DNA from: Bimuria novae-zelandiae CBS 107.79
Lineage: Eukaryota; Ascomycota; Dothideomycetes; Pleosporales; Didymosphaeriaceae
Direction: 5' to 3'
Assembly (NCBI GenBank): GCA_010015655.1
Contig: ML976742.1
Span: 1 to 21,277, forward strand
Length of the DNA stretch: 21,277 nucleotides
Positions 9,478-19,346 of the stretch are shown piece after piece. The first letter of the stretch is position 1; each line of letters begins with the position of its first letter. The notes beneath the pieces are model-generated. The model was given only the letters and a program-made list of their open reading frames with translations. It made no database searches and was not told the origin of the DNA. A program made the translations under genes and the position numbers.

Positions 9478-11690
9478 TAGCTCTTTATTATAGATTTTAT
9501 AGTTAAGTTTTACTCCTAAAAGCGTTTTTACGTGGTAAAAGACGAGTCTCTATTTCTTATTATTATATTCTTATAGTAGTACGGCCCCTAGCGCGTAGTC
9601 TAATACATTTGTGTAAATATAATGCCGCCACTCTAGGTTATATATCTATACTAGAGGCACTATTAGGAATATGCGTTTTAGCTATTTAAAAACCTTCTTT
9701 TCTATCTTTTATAGAGGTTGCTATTTTCCTGCTTTTATAGGTTCTATTAGTAGAGCGGTAACCTTTAAGTAGTTTCTAATAAACTTATAATAGAAGTTAA
9801 TAAAGCCTAAAAAAGATTAAAAAATTTTACTAACTTTAGTAGTAATTATTCCTTTTTTATTATAATTTTTAATAAGTCTATCTTAACACCCTCCTAGGAT
9901 ATAATAAATCCCAGATATTCTGTTTCCGTGACGTGGAACTCGTAATTCTTATGGTGCAGGAGCAATGGATGTTCCTGCAACTTTCGCAATACTTTGCAAA
10001 CGTGTTCTTTATGTTCTTCCAGTATTCCGCTCGAGTATATCAATACATCATCGAGGTACGCCGTACAGAATACGTCCAGGTATTTATATAGTACTTAATG
10101 TATAAGCTCCTAGAAGGTTGCTAGGGTATTTATTAGTTTTATTAGCATAATTAAATATTTAAAAAGGTTATATTATATGTAAAAAGCTATTTTTTACTTA
10201 TATCCTTTTGTATTTTATATTCTGTAGAATCTATCTTAAATATTAAATTTAATAAACTACTTAGCTGTTTAGAATCGATCTATAAGCTCTGTTATTAGTA
10301 GTAATAAGTAGTAGTTCTTAATTATTACGGCATTTAGCTATCTATATTTTATATAGAGTCGTAGCTAGCCATCCTTTTTAGGTATAAAGAGTATAAGAAA
10401 TGCTATCGGACTCTAACTAGGCCTTTATTTCTTAGAGTAAAGGTTCTTTTCCAATAGCTCCTTAAGCTTTTTTTTTACTTATACGTAAAAGGTTATAAGC
10501 GCTCTAGCTATAGTTTTACTTTCTTTACTAGTAGGATCTTGTAATCCTACGCTTAGTGTTTAGGCAAGATAGTCTTATTATATTCTTTAAATAACTTTAT
10601 AAATTCTTAGTATTTTACTAGTAGACTAGGATCTTTATTAGCTATTTTACCTAATCTAACTTATAGGTAGCATACCTACTTTAGGTATTATTTAAAAAAT
10701 TTATTTATTTTATAAACTAATATTTCTTATATTATAGATGCGTAGTTCTTCTTTCTTACCTAAGAGTCCTAGAGGGTCCCTTTCTATTAAGGCTCTACTT
10801 AGGCCGTTATTAGTAGATTCCTAGATAGGATTATCCTCACTATCTAATCTATCTATACATTATATAGTTTAAGCTACTTATATCTAATAGTAGCTTTTAT
10901 ATTACCTATTTTTATAATAGTAAATAGATGTTAGCTCCCTAAGCCTTTAATATTAACTTATACTAGCGTTGTTTCTAGGTGTAGCTAACTATTACTATAT
11001 GTTTTAATTAGTTCCTATTTATAAGACCTATTTATAATAAGGCATTTTATACTTTTTAATTACTTTTAGGGATATTTAAGATGCGTCTACCCCTAGGTTA
11101 ATAAGTATCTCTATATAATATCTATATATTACAATAGTCTTAATTAAGCGTTTTTCTACCCTGTCGGTATCCACTTAATAAGCTATAAGGATAGCACTAT
11201 TACTAGTATAGCTTATTACTTAGTAGCGTTTTAGTTTTTTAAACCCTTAAGCTTACTATCTACGCCTATAGTTTCCTAGATGTAATCCTTAATTTATGCT
11301 ATCTTTAAGATTCCTTAGACCTTATACTACTTATATTATTAGTAGTATAATTTATAGGCCTTTCTTATTCTATTAGCTTTATACTCTCCTAAGGTCCTAT
11401 ACTAAAAGTAGTTTAGAGTTAGGCACTCGTGCATCGCAATCTTATAGTAGCTTAGTTAGTCCTTAAAGAAAGCTACTTTCTTTTATAGACTTAAATATAT
11501 AAGACACTAGGGGCTACCCTTATCCTATAAGATAGATATATAAAGTTTCTCTTGCCCTATCTAAGTTACTTCTATAACGTCCTTAGGGTTACGAAGGTCT
11601 ATGCCTTATAGAAACTATTTAGTTACGTGCTTCTACTAGGCGTATATATTATAGATATCCTTAAAGCAACTACGCTAATTATTTTACTTA
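9478..11690 (-). pseudogene. Gypsy B pol, 5' part: protease, RT, start of RNase H
   Basis: The protease active site reads INLGVDAS near 11085-11102, from a family VDSGADA, so Asp became Asn and Ser became Leu. Reverse transcriptase has LINTLATF near 10120, an intact YLDD at 10047-10058, ETEYLGFII near 9905, and SFLGFINFYYKFIRNY near 9800 (family FLGFINFYRKFI). RNase H begins YTNVLDYALGAVL near 9610 (family TDASDYALGAVL) and reaches NKEL at the transposon. The RT frame and the RNase H frame differ by one base, with the change near 9825 in an A/T run. The gag/pol limit at 11690 is approximate. The enzyme copied element RNA into DNA. It is dead through stops and lost active-site residues in protease and RNase H, although the RT core itself is intact. 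Confidence 0.85.
9886..10081 (-). other. RIP-free island coding the RT catalytic core
   Basis: About 195 bases inside the mutated RT gene keep CpA/TpG and read without a stop: FCTAYLDDVLIYSSG, EEHKEHVCKVLRKL, then TETEYLGFII. Both sides turn abruptly into TA-rich, stop-filled sequence of the same gene. The boundaries are estimated from where CpA disappears. Confidence 0.75.
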
Positions 11691-13148
11691 TAGTATTTTA
11701 TCTAGTAGAGTAGAAAGTATTTATAGTAATTATTAAGTACCTTGCACTAATCCTTGCTTAGTTAATAGTAGTTTAAATTGTTAGGGATATAAGCCACTTT
11801 AGCGTATCCTTTATAGTGTTATTAATATCCCTTTTTTATATATTACTACTATTCCGCGCGTATATATTACTTAATTATTATAATTTAGTATAAATAACGT
11901 ACAGGAACCACTTATAGTTTTATAATTAGCTAGTAGGCATTCTAAGCATGCGGTCCTTATATAATTATTTTCTTAGTATACTAAGATAGGTAATATATCT
12001 TACTATTATATACCTAGTACGTTCTATCTGCTAATTAACTAAAAAATTTATATTTTTATAGAACTATTTATTCCTTCAGTTATTTTATTAAGTTAGGGAT
12101 TTCTTGTGTACGATCTTTCTTGTTAATGGCTAAGGTAAATATAGCTATTACCATATTAAGGAGGATAGTTATAATAACCTTTAATTTTTATTTTTTATTG
12201 TTTTTTATAAAGTGCCTTTATTCTTTATAGCAAAGGCATACTTTATCCTTAAATTATTATTATTTTTCTTTAGAAAAGTTAGCGCTTTTATTCTACTTAG
12301 TCTATTAAGTCTTTTAATTCTTATTAGCCTGCTTCTTATGCTAACGGGCTTTATTAGTTATAATAATATCTCTATCTAAATCTCGTTTTAGGTGATAAGG
12401 ACAGGACTTTTTATTTTTCTATCCTTACGTTCTTAACGTCGTTACTAAAGTTAATTATTAGCTTATTAGGCGTTAGTTTACAGTTCTTTTAGCTAAATAG
12501 CCTTTAAAGTATAAACTAGCATGTCCTTAACTTCTTCCTTTAAGCTATTATAGTATATAACTATAAGTGTCGACTCTTCCTAATTAATTAAGGATTAGAG
12601 CTATTTAAGTTTAGCTATATAATTATTAACTAGCTTTATTTATTATAGACGTTGTAGCTATAGCTCAACTTAATATTATTTATTAATAGTGCTAAACATT
12701 TTGTCTAGGGCTTTTTTAAACATATTTTAGTTAGTAAAGGCTTCCTTTACGTACTCCTTGCACTGATCCAGGTCGCTATCGTGCTCTAGATATTACTTTA
12801 TGATAAGGTGTATCTATTAGTTAGCCTTACCCTTTATATTTATACCTGTTACTAAGGTCTAGTCCTATTCTATTAAGAACTGCTTTTAGTTATAGTAGAT
12901 ATATAATTTTATTTTAGTAAGGAATGTTCCTAGCCCCTTTTATCTATTATAAAGATTAGGCAAGGGTATCTTAGGTTAACGTTTAAAGGTTACTATAACT
13001 TAACTAGTTAATTATTCTATAAGCTTTTATAACTCCTTAATCTGCTTTACTTACTTTATAGCTATATTCTAGGCTGTAGGAGCTAGAGGACTTAGGTAAT
13101 AGTAGACTTAATTACTAAAATAGCTAAGGTCGTACTTAGTCTAGCTAT
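11691..13148 (-). pseudogene. Gypsy B gag (capsid and zinc knuckle) remnant
   Basis: The start is read as ATA (former ATG) at 13148, 22 bases from the LTR, as in Gypsy A. KGLGTFLT at about 12939 aligns with the YPGTF block of Gypsy A. Further on come IHLIIK-stop-YLEH, QCKEYVKEAF and MFKKALDKMF near 12710, then a Lys-rich stretch and a zinc knuckle starting C-L-C-Y...RHF at about 12238. Unlike Gypsy A, the frame is not kept from start to knuckle, so small indels exist. There are many TAA/TAG stops. A patch of about 50 bases near 12745-12800 keeps CpA. The 3' limit with protease is approximate. Confidence 0.8.
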
Positions 13149-13169
13149 ATTACTATAAAATAGTTAAAG

Positions 13170-13602
13170 TGTTATAAGATGCTTATACCTTAGTCTAATT
13201 TAGGTTAAAGTAGTAAGGCTAAAGCAGTACTTTATAAATTATTTAGTAATATAAATTAATGCGATAACTTAGCGCGTGGCTATATAATTTAATCTTATAA
13301 TAAAAAAGATAATTATTAGTTTATATAAAGAACGTACTCGTGCAGAAGATATATAAGTTAACTATAAGAAAGGAAATAATAATAGGAAAACTATTATACT
13401 ATATACTAGTTAATTTCTTTCTTTATCCCTAGGTAATCCGACGATTGCTATTATTCTTAGCAGATTGTAATTACGTAACTCTTACTAACCTAAGCGGTCC
13501 CGCGAGTCCTCGTAGGCTAGCTATAGTATAATATTATCCACCTCCCTCCATCTATCTTTGGTTGTGGTGGTGCCATAGTCTAGGTCCCTTGATCTCGTAA
13601 CA
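13170..13602 (-). repeat. 5' LTR of Gypsy B (433 bp)
   Basis: Minus strand TGTTACG at 13602 to TATAACA at 13170 gives the same ends as the Gypsy A LTR. The gag-proximal half aligns with Gypsy A (13250-13380 against 4900-5035). The outer half has diverged and lacks the Gypsy A palindromes. A Copia fragment starts immediately outside. Confidence 0.7.
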
Positions 13603-15783
13603 TTTAGTGTAAAAAGTCTATAATAAGCTATTTTTAATTAATTAGTTGTCGCGCATACGTTTATAATAAATATTTACTACGTAGAGTAATGATAGCTTTA
13701 CGCGTCCTAATTAGCAATCTCGTAGGCTATAGTAGCACTAATATCTTCTACATCTAGCTATTAATAAAGGATACAGTTATTTGTATATAAGACGTGATAT
13801 TTAATACTTCTACCTTTTATAAAGGCCGCGACAGCTACGTAGATAACTTAGTAATTAAAAAGGTTATTAAGTTCCTTAACATCCCTGAGACGTATAAGGA
13901 TAACAATATATCTATTAAAGAACTTATAATAATACGTTAGCAATATCTCTACAATAAGGCCAAATCTATGGTAATACTAACACTAACGCCTGCCGTATAA
14001 TTGTCCAAGCCATTAGTAGGGGGTAATACTAATAGACTATTAACCACTTAATATTAATATACTTTTTATAACTTTACTAATATATTAGCTTCTTTTAATT
14101 AAACAGTAAATTATCTTATAAGACACTACTATGCTTACAACTTTTATCCTATATTCTTATAATAAAATGTTACTAATTAATTAGCTAATAAAATTAAAAG
14201 ATATATGTCTAACTAACGTAGTAATAACGCTTTATAGCGTTAAGATTTAAATATCTTATAAGAAAATATACTTAATATAAAGCGCATTGGAAAGCTAATA
14301 AACTTAAGTAATTTATAGACTTATGCAATTTAGCTAGGAGCTTAAAATATTACTAATTACCTAAATACCTTTACCACAATAACTATTAATAAGGATATAA
14401 AGGATAATTTATAAATTTATTAAAGCTAGCTATCGCCTACCCTAAAGCACATTAGCTAATTAAAGTTATATTTATATAGCGCTAAGTTTATAAAAGCCGT
14501 TAAGCACAAGAATTAAAAAGTCTAAAGTAAAAGCTACTTTTATAAGATTTTAGTAATATATTTAATCGCGCAGGCTAAAGGCGTTAAAATAATCTTACTT
14601 ATATAAGTATTTATATATAAATTTAATAAGAATAGTTATTTTTGTAAGTATAAAACTTAACTTATTGCGCGCCGAGACCTATAAGAGTAGTTTAATAATA
14701 CATATACTGCTTCTTTTATAGCCTGTACTTTTTAAGTAATTATTATAATTACTAACTACTTTAGCTTAAAATTATAGTAATATAGCATACTTAACGCTTT
14801 TCTTAACTTTATACTTAATTAAAAGCTATACGGTAAGACTCCTAGTATTTTTTAAAAAAAAGTAGATAGTAACTTTCTAGAGGTGCTTTACGATATGTAC
14901 GACTTAAAGGACGCTTTACTCTTATAGTATAATATATTTAGAGTAATAGTTAAGCTACTAAAACCTAAACCCGTTAAAATCTTTATATATTTATATATTA
15001 ATAATTAGCTTATCTTATTTATTTACATTAATAATATAATAATAGCGTATTACTTAACAACCGCTTATCTTTATTAAGACTTTAAGAATAAGTTAAAGGA
15101 CTAATTTAGATTTAAAGTAATAAGAGATCTGGCCTAGTTCCTAGGCGCCTAAGTCGTTCGCGATTACTAAAAAAAGAAGATTTAGCTTATTTAAAATATA
15201 TATATTAATAAGGTTTATAAGAAGTACAGTATATAACTAGTAAGTTATAAAAAACCTAACTTCTTACTTAACGTTAACTCTTTTAACAAGTTAATTAAGC
15301 AGATAGGCGTTTAACGTATAAAGCTATATTAGGAACTTATAAGGCATCTTGCCTATATTACTTACTAGACGTAGCCTGACGTTACTTATAGCCACGTTAT
15401 GCTTGCTTACTATCTTGCTAATCTAGGATAGTTATATATTATAGCTATATAACGCGTTTAGCGATACTTGCTCGTAACTTAATACTCCGCTAATAAAGGT
15501 TCTTATAATAACTTAATTATAAAAGTTATTTTTAATAATATTAATAATAATAATAATAATAATATTTTTTCTTTAGCGCGTTAGACATCTCGTACGTAAA
15601 TAATATAAAAATATATTAAAGCTTATAAAGATAATATTTCTTCCTTTATAGTATAGTTATTAACTAAAAGGCGACTATCTAGCGCACTACTACTATATCT
15701 ATTATTAAATTAAAATTACTTTTAATCTCCTTTATTAAGTTATTAATAGTAGAGTAGCTTTACTTTTTTAATAGTATTTGTAT
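13603..15783 (+). pseudogene. Second Copia polyprotein fragment: integrase end, RT, RNase H
   Basis: The first clear homology is at about 13700-13830: VGYSSTNIFYI, KDTVICI-stop-DVIFNTSTFYKGRDSYVDN, the C-terminal integrase region of a fungal Copia element. A small frame change seems to lie near 13715. RT has IYINNIIIAY with the catalytic Y-V-D-D now Y-I-N-N at 15024-15035, then LGA-stop-VVRD near 15145 and TYSHVMLAYYLAN near 15380. RNase H runs through SYVNN near 15590, the remains of STTEAELLAL near 15705-15725 and FFNSI near 15772, then stops. Residues differ throughout from the element at 1-2886, so this is another family. Both ends are truncated, the left at the Gypsy B LTR and the right at unmutated DNA; no LTR is visible. 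It is dead. Confidence 0.83.
15534..15563 (+). repeat. Trinucleotide array (AAT)n inside the Copia RNase H region
   Basis: Seven perfect AAT/TAA units follow two imperfect ones. In the frame that carries RNase H downstream (LDISYVNN) the array reads as consecutive TAA codons. That fits an original CAA/CAG glutamine run converted by RIP rather than ordinary slippage alone. Confidence 0.7.
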
Positions 15784-16165
15784 CGGCGCAGGTCGCTCAA
15801 AGGATCGATGTTGGCGTACCTCCTAGTAGAGGCATGTGGGAGTGCGTGTATAAGAATGTAGCCTCGAATGAATTAAGTGCCTATAGACCTGGTACGAAAG
15901 GATACGGAAAAGGTACTGAACTACAAAGGCCCCAAGCTCCTCTAAATACACCTCTTCCCAGATGGCTAGCTAGCACATAACTGCCATAGGTTGACCGTCG
16001 GTCTGATGGATCCGAAATAGGTCCGAATCGGATTCGTAGTTCCCCATCGGTCTGATAGATCCGAAATTGGTCCGATACGGATGAGTGTCGGTTTTCGGAT
16101 GATCTCGAATCCTGTCTTGACTGGCCAAGGGTTCTCGTGTCGACGAGCGATTGTTCCTGTTACAG
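15784..16165. other. RIP-free interval without a recognised gene
   Basis: From about 15784 base composition changes sharply: CpA and GC return and the TA excess is gone until about 16165. The interval lies between the broken end of the Copia fragment and the broken end of transposase D. Overlapping minus-strand open frames (about 76-80 codons) run across 15966-16208, but they use the repeat and cross the junction with D, and I recognise no protein in them. The interval may be single-copy host DNA or the end of an element not duplicated elsewhere (inference). Confidence 0.6.
15995..16083. repeat. Tandem duplication, unit 49 bp
   Basis: CCGTCGGTCTGATGGATCCG at 15995 recurs as CCATCGGTCTGATAGATCCG at 16044, followed in both copies by AAAT and GGTCCGA...CGGAT. 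The copies differ at a few positions. A shorter echo (GTGTCGGTTTTCGGATGA) follows at about 16086. Confidence 0.75.
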
Positions 16166-17052
16166 ATCCTATAGCAATTATAGTAGTTAATAAACTCCAT
16201 CGTGACATAAAATTTATAACTATTAAGGATGAGTAATCACTATCTCCCTAATTACTACTTTATATAGCGATTAAACACCTGCTCTAGCTAAGCTAGGCCT
16301 ATATCGTCGTTTAACTAGCCTATTAAAGATAATAAGACAAAGACCTTATGTTCTCCTGCCTTAATATCCTTTACTTAACTTAATTATATAGCTCCTTTTT
16401 TATCTGCGTAGATAAGGCTTAGAGGTAGCGAGCTCCTATTAGCGTAGTAGCAGGCTAGGAGTGTTAAGAACTTGCGTAATTTATCCTAGAGAGATACTTA
16501 AACCTCCTTCTTCTCTTATTAACGCTTGCTAAATATCCTCTTACTTTTGCTTATTAAGCTAATTAAGAAGCCCTTCTTATCTATATTATATATATCTCGA
16601 GCCTTAAGGTGATATTTAGTGATCTTTCGATGTAGTAGCTCGAAATAGAGACGGTATTTTAACTTAGAATTAGCTAGGTGGCAAACACGATCTATAGCGA
16701 TGGTTTATTTTAAGATTATATAGATCTAGTGTTTAGTAATAAAGCGAGAAACCCATCGATCGCTTAGCTATTAATAGGCTACTTTAGATGAGAAATTCCT
16801 AATTATCTCTCTTATAGAAGGAAGGCCTATCTCTGTAAGCTTTATAATATATTATATAAGCTCTAGCTCTTGTTATTAGTTAAGAGCTTATTAATTTAAG
16901 TATTTATCCTCCTAAGACGCTATTATACCTCTCTACCTTTACCTTAGCGTTAAGTAGTTAATCTTGTATTTCTTAGTAACTTCCCTTAACGTAAAGTGTT
17001 CTCCTAGATTACGCGATTTCGAATCTTTAATTGCATTGTTAATAGGTGCCAT
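16165..17052 (-). pseudogene. Pogo/Tan1-like transposase D, truncated
   Basis: The start ATG at 17052 gives MAPINNAIKDSKSRNLGEHF, aligning with the starts of E and F (psq-type helix-turn-helix). Then come a CENP-B-like part (TEIGLPSIREIIRNF) and the DDE_1 start YNIDKKGF with the first catalytic Asp kept at codon 158, the same codon as in E and F. ALIL-type LILNSYKF has the second Asp as Asn at codon 277. Homology ends after EFINYYN at about 16165, where unmutated unrelated sequence begins, so the third Asp and the C-terminal half are gone. There are many TAA/TAG stops. It lies head to head with E across a 191-base gap. Confidence 0.87.
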
Positions 17053-17243
17053 GGCTGTAGCGTTATAGTCTGTTAAAGTTATGGTGTTAAGACGCGGCTT
17101 GGTGTTCGGCGGGGCACGAGGTGTCTCCGGGCATGAGCTGTCCGTGCACGTTACCCTGCCGAGACAGTCAGTGCGCCGCGACACTAACGCGCCACCCTAA
17201 TAGATATAGCACCTCAACTTTGACGCGCCGTATCTCTACCAAT
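17053..17243. promoter_or_regulatory. GC-rich leader shared by divergent transposases D and E
   Basis: These 191 bases are CpA-rich and RIP-poor. Read from each side they resemble the leader of F: on the D side GCCGAACA...GCGTC...ACTTTAAC leads into the ATG; on the E side TGTCCGTGCAC (17139-17149) and ACTTTGACGCGCC precede ACCAATATGGATCC. The two 5' ends therefore overlap around 17135-17165. This is likely the fused 5' ends of two elements, including terminal-repeat sequence and promoters (inference). Confidence 0.5.
17185..17197 (-). repeat. Candidate terminal-repeat motif, inverted match to the one before F
   Basis: On the minus strand GGGTGGCGCGTTA is identical over 13 bases to 19237-19249 on the plus strand. 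A TA follows at 17198-17199. It could be the outer end of D, but the leader alignment of E runs through it, so its role is unresolved. Confidence 0.35.
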
Positions 17244-19118
17244 ATGGATCCGATTGAGGCTGCAATCATCGCTATCGACTCACGAGAACCTGGAGAAACT
17301 TTCTTATATAGAAAAATTGTAGAAGAATTTGGTGTTATGCGGTTAATATTAACGCGCTAGTATAGACGCGCCATGCAGGCGCGTATATAGCTACTATAAA
17401 CTTACTAAAATCTTAACTAACAATAAGAATCTAAGCTTCTATAGTATATATAGCGTCTTACTTAGAAAGGTCTACCCCCTACGCGTTAGATAATCTAAAA
17501 CTTTATATTAATTATTACTAAAAAGGATATCTCTATATAATAGGTTAATTACTTTATTAGGCGCTACCCCGACTCCCTAATCTCGCGATAGACGACTAGG
17601 CTAGATAGTAATTGCTACAACGCTAATTTAGGCGCAAGATATAGGCTCTACTTTAAGCTTCTATATAAGAAAATTATAAAGTATGGCATAGAGCCTTAGC
17701 ATACCTATAATATGGACGAAAAAGGCTTCCTACTCGGCATCACCGGCAGGTCAAAAAGGATCTTCGACAGGCCTATATATAAGAGTCGCCAAGTGAGGCA
17801 ATCTATTCAGGATAGCAGTTATGAGTGGATCTCGCTCATTGCATGTATATGCGCCGATGGATCTACTATTAATCTATCACTAATCTATCGATCTAACGCT
17901 GAGACTCTACAATTAAGCTAGGTTAAGGAAATTAACGTTAATTCTTATAGAGTCTTTATTACCTTATTAACCTCTAGATAGTCAAACAACGAGATAGGGC
18001 TTTAATGGCTGAAACAGGTGTTTAATCGCTATACTAAGGAGAAGGCTCGACGGCAGTGGCGACTCTTAGTCCTTAATAGGCATAGATTTTACGTTACTAT
18101 AGATTTTATTAACTACTATGATTAGAAAAAGATCCTCCTTGCGATATTTCCCCCTTACGCCACTTATACGCTATAGCCTCTTAACGTTTATATATTTAAG
18201 TCTCTTTCTGCCGCCTACTCTAATAAGCTCTCTGCATACCTGTATAAGAGTTAGGGGCTATTAATAATTACTAAAAGAGACTTCTTTACACTATTCTAGA
18301 GGGCCTAGACAACGTTAGTTACGCCGCAATTAATTACTAAAGCTTTTAAGTGTATAGGTATCTCGCCGCTAGATCCTATACTAATCCTTAGTTAATTTAA
18401 TAAAGATAAGTCTCTAGAATAGAGATTACGTAAAAGCTCTACTTTAGTACTTAGCGCGTCTAATTAGCGCAAAATCGATTGGCTTTTAAAGGTTGTTGTT
18501 AATATAGGGGGAGGTGATAAGGCCAAGAAGCTAAGTCGCACTATACACTTAATTTCTATATAAAAGCAGCTCCTAGAGCATGAGAATCAGGGGCTACGAG
18601 AAGCCCTCACAAACTAGAAACGGCATTAAACAAAGGGCAGGACTCTACCTTTTAAGCAGCTAGATAAGTGGCATAGAGGATCTATTTTCTAGTTACCTGC
18701 CCGCGTATAGAGGGCGCGCGATTCTCTCAGCCAACAAAAGGCTAAAAAGCAACAACTATAACTCTAGAAAAGTAAGTAGAGAGAGATCTAGATAGTAAAT
18801 AGGCAGCTTAAAGCTTGTCTACTATAGGAGAAGCGTATTACGCGTATAGTAGCTAGAAATACGCGCGCTAAGGAGAAAGCTAATTAGGCTACTAAGTAAC
18901 GCCTCTATTAATAGGCTCGCAAGACTTAATAACAACTTTAAAAATATCTTAAAATTACTAAAAAGGGAAGCCAGAATGCTTTAAAAGCTACTTATATAAT
19001 TATAAAGAGGAAGAAGCCTACGCCGGCATCTATACACGTTAATATAGTAATATCTACGCTATTAGCGCCAGCATCGCGCAGTAGCCGAATAATTAGAATA
19101 CTAAGTAGATATTTATAA
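17244..19118 (+). pseudogene. Pogo/Tan1-like transposase E, full length, RIP-inactivated
   Basis: ATG at 17244 (MDPIEAAIIAIDSREPGETF) to TAA at 19116-19118 is one frame of 625 codons. Psq-type helix-turn-helix at codons 1-40, then a CENP-B-like region (KGLPPTR, IIQNF). DDE_1 has YNMDEKGFLLGITGRSKRIF with Asp158 intact, LLVLNRHRFYVT with the second Asp as Asn278, and L-stop-PLNVYIF with the third as Asn314. The C-terminal part is Lys/Arg/Gln-rich with coiled-coil character and ends R-I-I-R-I-L-S-R-Y-L. The first stop is codon 39. A 69-codon stretch at 17712-17921 is free of stops. It has the same codon spacing as F and no frameshift. It would be a cut-and-paste transposase in the nucleus, but is dead through stops and two lost Asp. 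Confidence 0.92.
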
Positions 19119-19346
19119 TTTAACTAGCTAGTAATCTTCTACAGCTCTAAAAAATTTTAACTCTAGAAAATTTCGCGATAAAAGCTTTTGTGTAAAACTC
19201 TACAGCCTCATGTTGCTAGCTGCGGTGCTGGTGTTGGGGTGGCGCGTTAACGTGTCCGTGCACCCAATGCACGGATTCAGCCAATGCACGCCGAACATCC
19301 GACGCGTCAAAACTCCCTACTTTCAACACGCGATAACTCCACCAAT
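19119..19346 (+). other. Spacer between E and F: E tail and F leader
   Basis: The first 80 bases are TA-rich 3' tail of E. From about 19200 composition turns GC- and CpA-rich and becomes the F leader: GGGTGGCGCGTTA (19237-19249), TGTCCGTGCAC (19253-19263, also in the E leader), two CAATGCACG units near 19264-19290, then the ACCAATATGGATCC context of the start. The border between the two elements is not marked by a clear TA duplication. Confidence 0.5.
19237..19249 (+). repeat. Candidate 5' terminal-repeat motif of F
   Basis: GGGTGGCGCGTTA lies 98 bases before the F start codon; its exact inverted copy lies at 17185-17197 between D and E. The matching 3' end of F would lie beyond the window, so this cannot be confirmed here. 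Confidence 0.4.

Larger units (their letters stand above)
6141..13602 (-). mobile_element. Ty3/Gypsy element B, nearly complete, with nested DNA transposon
   Basis: Reading the minus strand: 5' LTR (13602-13170), gag (from 13148), protease (near 11100), reverse transcriptase (YLDD at 10047-10058), RNase H (split), and integrase down to about 6141. The order RT, RNase H, integrase defines Gypsy. The 3' end, including the 3' LTR, is missing. A pogo-type transposon sits inside RNase H. Without the 1829-bp insert and one TA, the element would be about 5.6 kb, slightly short of a full Gypsy. The 5' LTR abuts a Copia fragment at 13603. Confidence 0.9.

Noticed and set aside
13561..13602. TGGCACCACCAC on the minus strand as a tRNA primer-binding site
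   Set aside because: It lies at the outer edge of the Gypsy B LTR, not between LTR and gag, so it cannot be the primer site if the LTR limits are right.
15966..16208. Two overlapping minus-strand frames of 76-80 codons with repeated GSIRP/DLSDRWG-like segments
   Set aside because: The internal repetition comes from the 49-bp tandem DNA repeat, and the N-terminal part is the broken end of transposase D. No known domain.
17121..17243. Possible upstream start for transposase E (and the antisense frame 16939-17184)
   Set aside because: The extra 41 residues are leader sequence; alignment with F and D places the start at MDPIEAA (17244).
19284..19346. Upstream ATG adding 21 residues to transposase F
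   Set aside because: E and D share the MDPI/MAPI start, and ACCAATATGG is the better conserved context; the added residues are leader.
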